Shown: positions 43,975 to 51,824, counted from the stretch's first letter. The stretch is DNA of 64,000 nt from Luteolibacter yonseiensis (GCF_016595465.1 NZ_JAENIK010000005.1:29113-93112); one strand, 5' to 3'. Numbers and translations are program-made. Notes: generated from the letters alone by a model not told the origin.

Positions 43975-44574
43975 ATGAAAAACAGTATGAAAATATTATC
44001 GGTGCCGATGCTCGCCATCGGATTCATCCATTCCAATCTGGCGGCGGGGGAAGTCTCCGTCGCCAGTTATCTGGACAAGTCCGTTTCGTGCGAAATTTCG
44101 GAAAAATCGCTGACCGGGGCCGTCCATGCCCTCATGCAAAAAGTGAGTGCCGATGATCCTGCCGCGAGGAATATCAAATTTGAGTTCGTGAACAGCAGCC
44201 AGTTTGACGAGCGCAAACAGTTCGAATTGAAGTTTGACGACGTCAAGCTGTCAAAAGTCCTGTATCAAATCGGGATGGTCTACAAGCATGCCGTGAATTA
44301 TGACTTCCGAAGGAATACGGTCGTATTCACCGCGGCGGGGAACGGCAGCGATGACGAAAGGGATTATAAAATCACCAGGTCGGTTTCTGACAAACTGGGC
44401 CTGGACTGGAGCTCGGAGGCGGAGCTCGAAAAGTCTCTGGACAAGTTCGGTGTGGGCGCGACGCTTGTGAAAACCAATTTGTCCGAGCGGACGTTCACCG
44501 CCAGCGGGCTGCCTGCTTCGTTGGATCATATCGACATGTTGATTTATGTTTTCTCGCAGAAAGTCACGGAATAG
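43975..44574 (+). CDS. Secreted STN-like protein, candidate immunity protein of the orphan tip
   Basis: A 199-aa protein with a signal peptide (MKILSVPMLAIGFIHSNLAAGE). The body resembles the short secretin/TonB N-terminal domain: VSCEISEKSLTGAVHALMQKV, IKFEFVNSS, FELKFDDVKLSKVLYQIGMVYKHAVNYDFRRNTVVF. The end is ERTFTASGLPASLDHIDMLIYVFS. It lies 57 nt after the DUF4329 tip and has a close paralog at 45002. Place suggests immunity; the fold, usual in outer-membrane secretion and receptor proteins, would be an unusual one for that job. ATG at 43975 is fixed by alignment with the paralog. Confidence 0.7.
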   Translation: MKNSMKILSVPMLAIGFIHSNLAAGEVSVASYLDKSVSCEISEKSLTGAVHALMQKVSADDPAARNIKFEFVNSSQFDERKQFELKFDDVKLSKVLYQIGMVYKHAVNYDFRRNTVVFTAAGNGSDDERDYKITRSVSDKLGLDWSSEAELEKSLDKFGVGATLVKTNLSERTFTASGLPASLDHIDMLIYVFSQKVTE

Positions 44575-44638
44575 GGTGGTCTGGTCGGGGTGTTCCAGCG
44601 CATGCTGATGTCCCGATCCGATTTCCCTGTATTTACTT

Positions 44639-44683
44639 CCAAGCTTGTCACGCCCATGTGGTGTGGCAGGCTTGGTTTGTTTT
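44639..44683 (+). terminator. Terminator repeat, copy 3
   Basis: CCAAGCTTGTCAC (44639-44651) with GTGGCAGGCTTGG (44663-44675) and TTTGTTTT, 65 nt after the STN-like gene. Confidence 0.7.
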
Positions 44684-44756
44684 GGGGAAGAAATCAAAAG
44701 CCGGGGCTGTCATAAGGGCACTCGTTTCAAAAAGGGCTGCGGGTGGTTCCGGCGGC

Positions 44757-44945
44757 AATTCCAGAGACCCCTACGGCGGCTGGGATCGCCACGGGAGGAC
44801 CCGGGAGATGCGCTGGATGAGGGGTTCCACGCAGATCGACCGCCATGCCTACACCTACGACCGCCATGCCTACACCTACGACCGCGCGGGCCAGCGGCTG
44901 ACGCAGGCGAACAGCCCGGGCGGCACGAACGAGGGACAGTTAATA
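44757..44945 (+). pseudogene. Orphan RHS core fragment 2, tip deleted
   Basis: Matches 39151 onward of the main RHS gene and carries a 21-bp duplication (ATGCCTACACCTACGACCGC twice). It stops at GAGGGACAG and continues directly into TTAATATAAAAGATCCGTGAG, which is the sequence after the tip in the previous cassette (43912 on). The rest of core and tip are deleted. Confidence 0.85.
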
Positions 44946-45001
44946 TAAAAGATCCGTGAGCCGATGATGTTTCCGTATTCTTTTGAATAAATCAAAAATC
45001 C

Positions 45002-45601
45002 ATGAAAAAAAGTATGAAAATATTATCGATGCCGATGCTCGCCATCGGATTCATCCATTCCAATCTGGCGGCGGCGGAGGAGATTTCCGTAGCGGGTTAC
45101 CTGGATAAGAGGATTTCGGTGGAGTTTTCCGAGAAGTCGCTGACGAGGGCCGTGCATGCGGTCATGGATAAGATGCGCGCGGACGATCTGGATGTGCTGA
45201 GATTGAATTTCGAGTTCAAGAACTCAAGCAAGTTTGACGAGCACCGTGAGATCACGATGAAGCTGGAGAACATGAGGTTTTCGGAGGTTCTCTATCATGT
45301 GGGAACGGCCTTCAAGCATGGGGTGAATTATGATTTCAGGAGGAATACCATCATTTTCACCGCCGCCGGAGGAGGGGAGGATGATGTGAGGAGATATCGG
45401 ATCACGGAGGCGGTGTCCGCGAGGCTGGGTTTGAACTGGGCCTCGGAAGCGGAACTGGAGAAGTCGTTGGACAAATACGGGGTGAAGGCGGCGCTTGTGA
45501 AGACCAATCCGGCGGAGCGGACGTTCACGGCCAGCGGGATGCCTGATTCGTTGGATCATATCGACATGTTGATTTATGTTTTTTCAAGGATGCCGGAATA
45601 G
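45002..45601 (+). CDS. Secreted STN-like protein, second copy
   Basis: A 199-aa protein with a signal peptide (MKKSMKILSMPMLAIGFIHSN). Residue by residue it follows the protein at 43975 (VEFSEKSLTRAVHAVMDKM, KFDEHREITMKLENMRFSEVLYHVGTAFKHGVNYDFRRNTIIF, ERTFTASGMPDSLDHIDM), about 60-65 percent identical by eye. The 58-nt upstream segment is also shared. It belongs to a cassette that has lost its tip. No terminator repeat follows; the array ends here. Immunity against a DUF4329-type tip is inferred. Confidence 0.7.
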   Translation: MKKSMKILSMPMLAIGFIHSNLAAAEEISVAGYLDKRISVEFSEKSLTRAVHAVMDKMRADDLDVLRLNFEFKNSSKFDEHREITMKLENMRFSEVLYHVGTAFKHGVNYDFRRNTIIFTAAGGGEDDVRRYRITEAVSARLGLNWASEAELEKSLDKYGVKAALVKTNPAERTFTASGMPDSLDHIDMLIYVFSRMPE

Positions 45602-45689
45602 ACGGGTTTGGTCGGGAGGAGGAGGGCGGCCGGGAGGCATCGGCCTGGAGGCATCAGCACATGGTGAGGTTTTTTTCCGGCGCGCCACG

Positions 45690-45786
45690 GATGCCGTCCC
45701 TGCAGGACTCATGAAAAGGTCATGGCATGTCCCGGGGTTGCGATTCGCTCACCCCGGGCTGTCTCATTCCGCACCTTGGTGCTGGA
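45690..45786 (+). repeat. Three-hairpin interspersed repeat, copy A6
   Basis: Stems GTCC/GGAC, CCCGGGG/CCCCGGG and GCACC/GGTGC (loop only TT). Confidence 0.85.
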
Positions 45787-45973
45787 GGGGTGGATGGTTC
45801 CGGGTCTTTTGTGCTGGAGGATGCCGGATGAGTGCGGCATTCAGGTCTTGTCAGGGGAATCGGATGGAGGCAGGTTGTTATGGTTGGCGGAGGGCTTGGA
45901 GACCGCTGTGCCTGTGTTGGCTGCCGTGTGGCGGCGGGGCATGAGGGGCCGGGCCCGGCTGCCATTTCGTGTG

Positions 45974-46300
45974 ATGAAACAGGGTGTGAAGAAGCTGGTT
46001 GCGATCTGGGCCGTGCTGATGGCGGTGAGGATCGCGTGTGTCTGGCTGACGGATCATGATTTTTTCTGGGATGCCGGACCGGAGGTGGATCTCGCGAGAT
46101 GGAGGGCGGGCGCGGGGTTGTTCATGAGGTTGATCGATCTGGCGAACCTGTTCCTTTCTTATCGGGTCATCGCCTGGCAGCCGCGGGAGAAGCCGGTGTT
46201 CATCCTGGGGATGGTGATGGGGGTGATTTCGTATTCTCCGTATCTGCCGAAGGCGCTGGATTCGATGCTGGACAACCTGCGGATTGTTTTGGGTTTGTGA
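45974..46300 (+). CDS. Small membrane protein
   Basis: A 108-aa protein with three hydrophobic segments: KLVAIWAVLMAVRIACVWL, LFMRLIDLANLFLSYRVIAW and VFILGMVMGVISY. Starts MKQGVKKL. An upstream in-frame extension runs through repeat A6 and is rejected. The gene stands alone between two hairpin repeats. No family recognised; inner-membrane location is expected. Confidence 0.55.
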   Translation: MKQGVKKLVAIWAVLMAVRIACVWLTDHDFFWDAGPEVDLARWRAGAGLFMRLIDLANLFLSYRVIAWQPREKPVFILGMVMGVISYSPYLPKALDSMLDNLRIVLGL

Positions 46301-46325
46301 TTCCAGGGGGAGGTGGAGCGTGAGG

Positions 46326-46423
46326 GATGTCGTCCTTACAGGACTTGTGGTATCGCGCGGGGGGCACCCGGGGCGGCGCTTTGCTTGCCCCGGGCTATCT
46401 CATTCCGCACCTTTGGTGCTGGA
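46326..46423 (+). repeat. Three-hairpin interspersed repeat, copy A7
   Basis: Middle stem CCCGGGG/CCCCGGG extended by GC/GC. First loop TTACA instead of CTTCA, stem unchanged. Confidence 0.85.
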
Positions 46424-46438
46424 GGAGTGAACGGTTCC

Positions 46439-46570
46439 GGATTTATCGGAGGATGGAGGATGGAGGATGGAGGAGGAGGATGGAGGATGGAGGATGGAGG
46501 ATGCACGGATGCATGGATGCATGGATGCATGGATGCATGGATGCATGGATGCATGGATGCATGGATGCAT
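46439..46570 (+). repeat. Tandem repeats GGATGGA and GGATGCAT
   Basis: GGAGGATGGAGGATGGA units (46448-46502), then eight perfect units of GGATGCAT (46507-46570). Confidence 0.9.
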
Positions 46571-46683
46571 GGATGATGAGGATCTGATAGGTCCGGATCC
46601 GGTGGATTTTTGGAGTGATGCGGAGGTGACGTGCTTTTGAAGTTACGGGGCCGGGTGGAGACGGAACACCGTTTGTTCCGCCG

Positions 46684-46740
46684 ATGGACAGGATGTCCAC
46701 GGCATGTGGCGTTCAGGATGAACGCGCTCTTTTCGGTGGC
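46684..46740 (+). repeat. Short hairpin repeat, copy 2 of 2
   Basis: ATGGACAGGATGTCCACGGC plus the CAGGATGAACGCGCT part, as at 1822. Confidence 0.6.
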
Positions 46741-46803
46741 TGTCGGCGCGGTGCGACCGAGGGGTCGGGAGCGGAAAGTGGGGCTACCGGGGGCTGGAGC
46801 GGG

Positions 46804-47241
46804 TTAGAGTTCTTCGGCGAGTTCGAGGATGATGCCTTCGGGGCCGCGGATGCAGCAGAGTTTGTAGATGTCGCGGTAGTTGACGATTTCGCCGAGGAGT
46901 TCGGCGCCTTTTTGACGGAGGTGGGCGACGGTGCCTTCGAGGTCTCCGACGGTGAAGGCGAGGTGGCGGAGGCCGGGGACGTTCATGGGATGCGGCGGGG
47001 TGGCTTCGCCGGGAGAGGCGGGGTGGTGGAATTGGACGAGCTCGATGTTGGCGTTTCCATCGGGGGTTTTCAGCATGGCGATGGAGCTGCGGGCGTTGTC
47101 GAGGCCGATGACGCGGTCCACCCATGGGCCGCTGACGTCGTCCTCGCCGATGACTTCCATGCCGAGGGCGAGGAGGAAGTCTCTCATGGCGGGCAGGTCG
47201 CGGACGGTGATGCCGATGTGGTCGATGCGGTGGAGTTTCAT
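46804..47241 (-). CDS. VOC (glyoxalase/dioxygenase) superfamily protein
   Basis: A 145-aa single-unit VOC protein. LHRIDHIGITVRDL gives the first metal His, IELVQFHHP and GLRHLAFTVGDLEGTVAHL the second half with its His, and CIRGPEGIILELAEEL the last Glu. VOC proteins bind a divalent metal and act as isomerases, dioxygenases or epimerases; lactoylglutathione-lyase-like or methylmalonyl-CoA-epimerase-like is closest by layout, but the substrate is open. It is a lone gene, with a repeat-B copy upstream. Cytosolic. Confidence 0.88.
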   Translation of the reverse strand: MKLHRIDHIGITVRDLPAMRDFLLALGMEVIGEDDVSGPWVDRVIGLDNARSSIAMLKTPDGNANIELVQFHHPASPGEATPPHPMNVPGLRHLAFTVGDLEGTVAHLRQKGAELLGEIVNYRDIYKLCCIRGPEGIILELAEEL

Positions 47242-47246
47242 GGTTT

Positions 47247-47450
47247 TGATCGATGAGGGGGGGAAGAGTTGATGGTTGAGAGTTGATGGTTGATGGAAAG
47301 AGAAGAGGAAGACCGGGAGGAAGAGGTGCCGGTTGATGGTTGAGAGTTGAGAGTTGATGGAAAGAGAAGAGGAAGACCGGGAGGAGGAGGTTGGGGTGAT
47401 CGGTGGAAGAGGAGATTTACCGCGAAGGTCGCGGAGGGACGCAAAGGAAG
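47247..47450 (+). repeat. Long oriented intergenic repeat, copy B4
   Basis: GATCGATGAGGGG, two GAGTTGATGG/AAAGAGAAGAGG rounds, then GATTTACCGCGAAGG. The AATCGAAACGCGG block is missing. Confidence 0.7.
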
Positions 47451-47515
47451 AAGAGCTGGGGATTATCCGGGAATGTTGGGAAGGTGCCAGCGAGATATAG
47501 GGGGAGGGAAAGGAG

Positions 47516-47543
47516 AAGGCCGCCCGGTTTCCCGGACGGCCTT
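47516..47543 (-). terminator. Hairpin downstream of the outer-membrane protein gene
   Basis: AAGGCCGCCCGG and CCGGACGGCCTT pair with one mismatch around TTTC. It lies 37 nt after the stop of the 47580 gene. The following CTCCTTTCCC is only weakly T-rich. Confidence 0.55.
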
Positions 47544-47579
47544 GATGTCATAACAAGAGAACTTGCGGGACGGGTGGAC

Positions 47580-48182
47580 TCAGAAGTGGAAGGTGAGGCC
47601 GCCTTCGAAGAGGACGTCGTCGTCGAGGGAGACGCCGCTGAAGCTTGGATCGTCGAAGTAGATCCAGCGGGCGCCGCCGAAGATTTCGACGTTGTCGTTC
47701 ACGTGGTAGGCGAGGCCGGCGAAGACCTGGGCGGTGAATACCCAGTCGTCCGCTTCGGCGGTGGCACCGAAGCCGCTGACTTCGGCATCGACGTAGCTGG
47801 CACCGAGACCGCCGCCGACGTAGGCGCTGAGGCCGCCGGAGATGAGGTGCTCGAAGCGGGCGTTGAGGGTGATGGGGACGAGGTCGATCTCGTTGTCACC
47901 GCCGGGAGGGGTGACGGCGTCGAGGGCGTCGTGGTTTTCGGTCCAGCCGCCTTCGGCGAAGAGGGAGACGCTCCAGCCGCTGAAGACCCATGGGGAGTTC
48001 GCGCCGATCCGGAGGGTGTACATGTCTTCTTCGTAGTCGAGGAGGTATCCGGCGGATCCACCGATGAACCACTGCCATGAGTCGTTGGTGACGGTTGGTG
48101 GCGGGGGTTCGTTGATGACTTGCGTGGTCCCGGCAAGGGCTGGCATTGCGAGGAGAAGCGACAACAGGATCGTGTTTTTCAT
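47580..48182 (-). CDS. Outer-membrane beta-barrel protein
   Basis: A 200-aa protein with a signal peptide (MKNTILLSLLLAMPALAGT), a short Pro-rich piece, then alternating strands with aromatic residues (WQWFIGGSAGYLL, LRIGANSPWVF, VSLFAEGGW, LNARFEHLI, SAYVGGGLGASYV, VFTAQVFAGLAYHV, IFGGARWIYF) and a final FEGGLTFHF with C-terminal Phe, as needed for BAM-dependent insertion. About eight strands, similar in size to OmpW/OmpX-type barrels. The exact family is not clear. ATG at 48182 marks the signal peptide; the longer frame upstream reads a tandem repeat and is not protein. A hairpin follows the gene. Confidence 0.85.
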   Translation of the reverse strand: MKNTILLSLLLAMPALAGTTQVINEPPPPTVTNDSWQWFIGGSAGYLLDYEEDMYTLRIGANSPWVFSGWSVSLFAEGGWTENHDALDAVTPPGGDNEIDLVPITLNARFEHLISGGLSAYVGGGLGASYVDAEVSGFGATAEADDWVFTAQVFAGLAYHVNDNVEIFGGARWIYFDDPSFSGVSLDDDVLFEGGLTFHF

Positions 48183-48387
48183 CTGAGTGTTTGGTAGTTG
48201 CGTGTTGGGAGGTGGATCGCCAGGGGCGTGCACCGTTCCTTGGGGGCCTCTGCTAGCAAGTGGGATTCCATTTCCGGCGAATGCGGGGAAATCCCGATGG
48301 CGCAAGGGGATTCGGGGGGCGGGGAGGCGGGATGGGGGAGCGGTAGGGGGTGCGTTTTGCGCGATGGCGTTGCAATTTTGATGATCG

Positions 48388-48597
48388 GAGACAAGAGACC
48401 AGAGACAAGAGACCAGAGACCAGAGACCAGAGACCAGAGACCAGAGACCAGAGATCAGAGACCTGAGACCTGAGACCTGAGACCTGAGACCTGAGACCTG
48501 AGACCTGAGACCTGAGACCTGAGACCTGAGACCTGAGACCTGAGACCTGAGACCTGAGACCTGAGACCTGAGACCTGAGACCTGAGACCTGAGATCC
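48388..48597 (+). repeat. Heptamer tandem repeat, 30 units
   Basis: GAGACCA units, then a long run of GAGACCT units; 210 bp in total and in exact 7-bp register. Followed by four ATCTACG units (about 48600-48632) that reach into the end of the next gene. Confidence 0.95.
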
Positions 48598-48629
48598 ACA
48601 TCTACGATCTACGATCTACGATCTACGAT

Positions 48630-49313
48630 CTAGAGTTCCTCGATTTCGAAGAGGCTGCGGACGGTGGGGAAGGATTCCTTGCCCATGGAGACGCGCAGTT
48701 GGTGGGTCTGGTGGACGAGTTGGGCGAGGGTGGTGGCTTTCATTTTCCGCATGATGCCGGAGCGGTGGGTGCTGACGGTGGCGCGGGGGATGCCGAGTTC
48801 CCGGCAGATGCGCTCGTAGCTGATGCCGTCCACCATGCGGAGGAAGATCTCCCGCTCGGTCGCGGTGAGGTTGAGGAGGTTTTCCAGGCGATCCTTGTAT
48901 TTTTGCCTGGAGTCCCAGAGGGCTTGTTCCTTGGCGAGGGCGGTGGTGACTGCCTGCAGGAGGCTGCTGATGTCGGCGGGCTTGGTGAGGAAGTCGTGGG
49001 CTCCGCCCTTGAGGACCTTGACGCTGGTGGGGATGTCTCCGTGGCCGGTGAGGAAGATGAGGGGAAGGATCGCGTGGCGGCGGTTCAGTTCCTGTTGGAG
49101 GTCGGGTCCGCTGATGCCCGTGGGGAAGCGGATGTCGAGAACGAGGCAGCCGCGCGGGGGGGCGGTGTGGCTGTCGAGGAAGTCGGTTGCGGTGGGGTGT
49201 TGGCGGGTCTGGAATCCCGCTGCTTCGAGCTGGTGGCAGGTGGCGGTGCGGAAGGATTGGTCGGCATCGGCGAGATGGACGACCTGCTCCGCGCGCTCGG
49301 TGGGTGTGAGCAT
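48630..49313 (-). CDS. Response regulator, FixJ/LuxR type
   Basis: A 227-aa protein. The receiver has VLDIRFPTG with the acceptor Asp near residue 60, FLTGHG (conserved Thr) and DFLTKPAD (conserved Lys). A coil (KEQALWDSRQKYKDRLENLL) links to the LuxR helix-turn-helix: LTATEREIFLRMVDGISYERICRELGIPRATVSTHRSGIMRKM. All phosphorylation residues are present. No kinase gene is nearby. The last codons (FEIEEL) are encoded within the ATCTACG-type repeat. The first residues of the acid pair (HLADADQ) are present. It is a paralog of the regulator at 51927. Confidence 0.92.
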   Translation of the reverse strand: MLTPTERAEQVVHLADADQSFRTATCHQLEAAGFQTRQHPTATDFLDSHTAPPRGCLVLDIRFPTGISGPDLQQELNRRHAILPLIFLTGHGDIPTSVKVLKGGAHDFLTKPADISSLLQAVTTALAKEQALWDSRQKYKDRLENLLNLTATEREIFLRMVDGISYERICRELGIPRATVSTHRSGIMRKMKATTLAQLVHQTHQLRVSMGKESFPTVRSLFEIEEL

Positions 49314-49539
49314 GGTTTTCGGTTGGTCAGCGGATCAAGGGGGGCTGACGCGTTTTGATGATGTGGTCACATCAAGGGTTCCGGGGGGGAGGGATGGGTG
49401 CTTGTTGGTTTTCGGGTTGGTGGTGCTGTTTTTTTCGGATCACGGTGCGCGGTCCGACGGGGAAAGATGGGTTATTTTGGGGTGGGTTTGCAATGGATAT
49501 TAGGTGAATGTTTGGGTTGGTGCATTTTGCAACGCGAGG

Positions 49540-49772
49540 GGATGATCGATGATCGATGAGGGGAAGAGTTGATGGTTGAGAGTTGATGGAAAGAGAGGAG
49601 GAAGACCGCGAGGAGAGGTGTCGGGTGGGCGGTGGGTTGTGGAAGAGAAGATTTTACCGCAAAGGCGCGAAGGGAAGGATCGATGAGAGATGAGGGTGAG
49701 CGATGATCGATGAGTGACAGAGGGGGAAATCGAAACGCGGAGGACGCGGAGTGCGGGGAGGAAGACGCGGAG
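49540..49772 (+). repeat. Long oriented intergenic repeat, copy B5
   Basis: Full set of blocks, closest to copy B1 (GAAGATTTTACCGCAAAGGC; GGAAATCGAAACGCGGAGGA). Confidence 0.75.
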
Positions 49773-49785
49773 GATAAAGTGGCGG

Positions 49786-49860
49786 TGTGGTGTGGTGTGG
49801 TGTGGTGTGGTGTGGTGTGGTGTGGTGTGGTGTGGTGTGGTGTGGTGTGGTGTGGTGTGG
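49786..49860 (+). repeat. Pentamer tandem repeat, 15 units
   Basis: Fifteen perfect TGTGG units. Confidence 0.95.
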
Positions 49861-49985
49861 TGGGTTTGGGATCTTGAGCACCAAAGGGCGTGATGGGATA
49901 GCAAGGGTGGGCGTTCCGGGATGATGGTTTTTGCGGCGGCGGGGGTCTTGAGGGGACGTGGTCGAGGCGGGATCGACGCGGCAGG

Positions 49986-50084
49986 GATGTCGTCCCTTCA
50001 GGACTCCTGGCAAGGGGCATGGTAGGCCCCAGGGTTGCGCTGCGCTTACCCTGGGCTTTCCCATTCCGCACCTTTGGTGCTGGG
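49986..50084 (+). repeat. Three-hairpin interspersed repeat, copy A8
   Basis: Middle stem CCCAGGG/CCCTGGG. Its long 5' flank from 49862 is shared with copy A5. Confidence 0.85.
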
Positions 50085-50243
50085 GAATCCGTTGTTTTGC
50101 CTGAGGAGGGGGGCGCTGGTGCTGGGGAATCCGTTGTTTTGCCTGAGGAGGGGGGGCGCGCTGGTGCTGGAGAATCCGTTGTTTTATCCGAGGAGAGGAA
50201 GCGCGTGGGTGGTGGAGAAATCCGGTGTTTTGTCCGAGGAGGG
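50076..50243 (+). repeat. Minisatellite of four 41-44 bp units
   Basis: Units contain GGTGCTGGGGAATCCGTTG and TTTTGCCTGAGGAGGGG; the last two have diverged (TTTTATCC, TTTTGTCC). The first unit starts within the third hairpin of copy A8, so the array grew from the edge of that repeat. Confidence 0.85.
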
Positions 50244-50374
50244 GGGCGCGTGGGTGGTTTTCGGAGCGTGCGGGATGATCGCACGGAACAGGTCAACGGG
50301 CTCCAGTCCGCGAAAAGGGCGGTGTCGGGTGGCGCGGCGGAAGTGCCGCGCTCGTTGGCGGGCAGACCTTTCCG

Positions 50375-50460
50375 CCGCCCCTGCCGGGGCGGATATCTCC
50401 GCGCGATACTGATCCGGTGGCTTGCGCCGACCGGCTAAGGTCCGCCTGTCCCTCCGGGAC
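50375..50460 (+). repeat. Second three-hairpin repeat family, copy C2
   Basis: Stems CCGCCCC/GGGGCGG, CCGGT/ACCGG and GTCCC/GGGAC; relative to copy C1 the third stem has changed on both sides. Confidence 0.7.
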
Positions 50461-50639
50461 GGAAGATGAGCGGAGCCGCGCTGGGGAAGGTGCGGTGAAC
50501 CATGGTTGGGAGGGTGCGTTGAACCTTGGTTGGGAAGATGCGGTAACCTTGGTTGGGAAGATGAATGGAACCGTGCTTGGCCGCGGGGCGATGGTCGATG
50601 CGGTCGCTGTTCCTTGGGGGGGGCGGAGAGGGCGCGGGG

Positions 50640-51824
50640 TCAGGCTCTTGTGGCGAAGAGGTGGTTGTTGCGCCATTCCATGGGGGTTTCTCCGGTTTCG
50701 CGTTTGAAGAAGTTGCAGAATTCGGATTCGGCGTGGAAGGCGCACCGCTTGCCGACGACGGAGATGGGGATGTTGCTGTTGAGGAGGTATTTCCTGGCTT
50801 TTTTGATGCGCGAGTTGCGGATGGCCTTGCCGGGGGAGATGTTGAAGGCTTTTTCGAATTCCTTGTAGAAGCCGGCCCTGGAGATGCGGGCGTGTTCGAT
50901 GAGGTGTTCGACGGTGAGGCCGTCGTCGGGGTATTCCTCGAGCAGTCTCCAGGCGCGCTGCATGCCGCGGTTGATCTGGTGGTAGCCTCCGGTGGAGAAT
51001 CTTTCGATGATGTCTCCGGTGGTGAGGGGCAGGTAGCGGGTGGTGGCGGTGAGTTCCTCGGTGCCGGTGAACTGGTGGTGGAGGCGTTTCGCGGCTTCGT
51101 AGCCGAGGTTGTAGCCGGGGAGGCGCAGGGTGGTGATGCCGGGTGTGCTGTGGACGGCGCAGGGATGGTCGCCGAAGCCGACGATGGCGATTTCGTTGGG
51201 GACGTGGATGCCGAGTTCGTCGGCCTTGCGCCAGACGAGGGCGGCCATTTCGTCGTGGACGCACCAGAGGGAGGCGGGTTTGGGGAGGTCGCGGAGGAAT
51301 TCCTCGAGTTCTTCCTCGCCTTCTCCGCAGAGCATGTGCTCGGGGAAGCGGCCGGGGTCCCTGGAGACGTTGGTGAAGACCCTGATGTCGAAGTTGCCGG
51401 AGATACTATGAACGCCGTTGGCGGGAAGGAGGGTGCCGGGCCAGTCGGCGGCGTGCCGGGATGTGGTGACGCAGCCGATGGTGCGGCGTTCGAGGCTTTT
51501 CAGGTAGCCGCCGGCGATTTCATGGGTGTTTCCGGCGGAGACGCAGGGGACGGCGCCGGAGTGGGCGTCGTTGCAGTTGACGACGGGGATGGAAGCCGAC
51601 CACATGTCAGGCAGCCAGCGGTCTCCGGGGGCGGCCCAGGTGACGAAGCCGTGGATTTTCGAGAGGAGGGCGGGAGAGGGGGGCTCGCCGCTTTTGAGCG
51701 GGAGGAAGAAGGCCATGAGTCCGGAGTTTTCCAGACAGTAGTTGATGACTCCGTCCATGATGTCCCTGCGGCTCTTGAGGTATTCCTCGCGCAGGAGGAC
51801 TCCGATGCGGAGCGGGGATGACAT
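50640..51824 (-). CDS. XylR-like transcriptional regulator (periplasmic-binding-like domain plus AraC HTH)
   Basis: A 394-aa protein. Residues 1-270 form a LacI/ribose-binding-like sensor (RIGVLLREEYLKSRRDIMDGV, WAAPGDRWLPDM, SLWCVHDEMAALVWRKADELGIHVPNEIAIVGFGDHP, TTLRLPGYNLGYEAAKRL). Residues 290-390 are an AraC-type double HTH (EHARISRAGFYKEFEKAFNISPGKAIRNSRIKKARKYLL; ISVVGKRCAFHAESEFCNFFKRETGETPMEWR). This domain order is that of E. coli XylR. It should bind a sugar and activate catabolic genes, but no sugar catabolism gene lies nearby. ATG at 51824 (MSSPLRIGV) is preferred; a TTG/ATG extension exists. It reads in the same direction as the response regulator at 51927, 102 nt downstream of it. 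Confidence 0.9.
   Translation of the reverse strand: MSSPLRIGVLLREEYLKSRRDIMDGVINYCLENSGLMAFFLPLKSGEPPSPALLSKIHGFVTWAAPGDRWLPDMWSASIPVVNCNDAHSGAVPCVSAGNTHEIAGGYLKSLERRTIGCVTTSRHAADWPGTLLPANGVHSISGNFDIRVFTNVSRDPGRFPEHMLCGEGEEELEEFLRDLPKPASLWCVHDEMAALVWRKADELGIHVPNEIAIVGFGDHPCAVHSTPGITTLRLPGYNLGYEAAKRLHHQFTGTEELTATTRYLPLTTGDIIERFSTGGYHQINRGMQRAWRLLEEYPDDGLTVEHLIEHARISRAGFYKEFEKAFNISPGKAIRNSRIKKARKYLLNSNIPISVVGKRCAFHAESEFCNFFKRETGETPMEWRNNHLFATRA

Noticed and set aside
41230-44683. The imperfect inverted repeats before orphan RHS cores as integron attC-like sites
   Set aside because: The stem followed by TTTGTTTT right after each immunity gene fits a terminator better; no integrase or attC core triplets were seen.
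46336-46587. Small proteins rich in HASMHPCI or DAWMHGCM
   Set aside because: They are readings of the GGATGCAT array; 8-bp units shift frame each repeat and give the same string in all three frames.
48388-48632. A regular repeat that could be taken for a CRISPR array
   Set aside because: Units are 7 bp and directly adjacent with no spacers; no cas genes are near.
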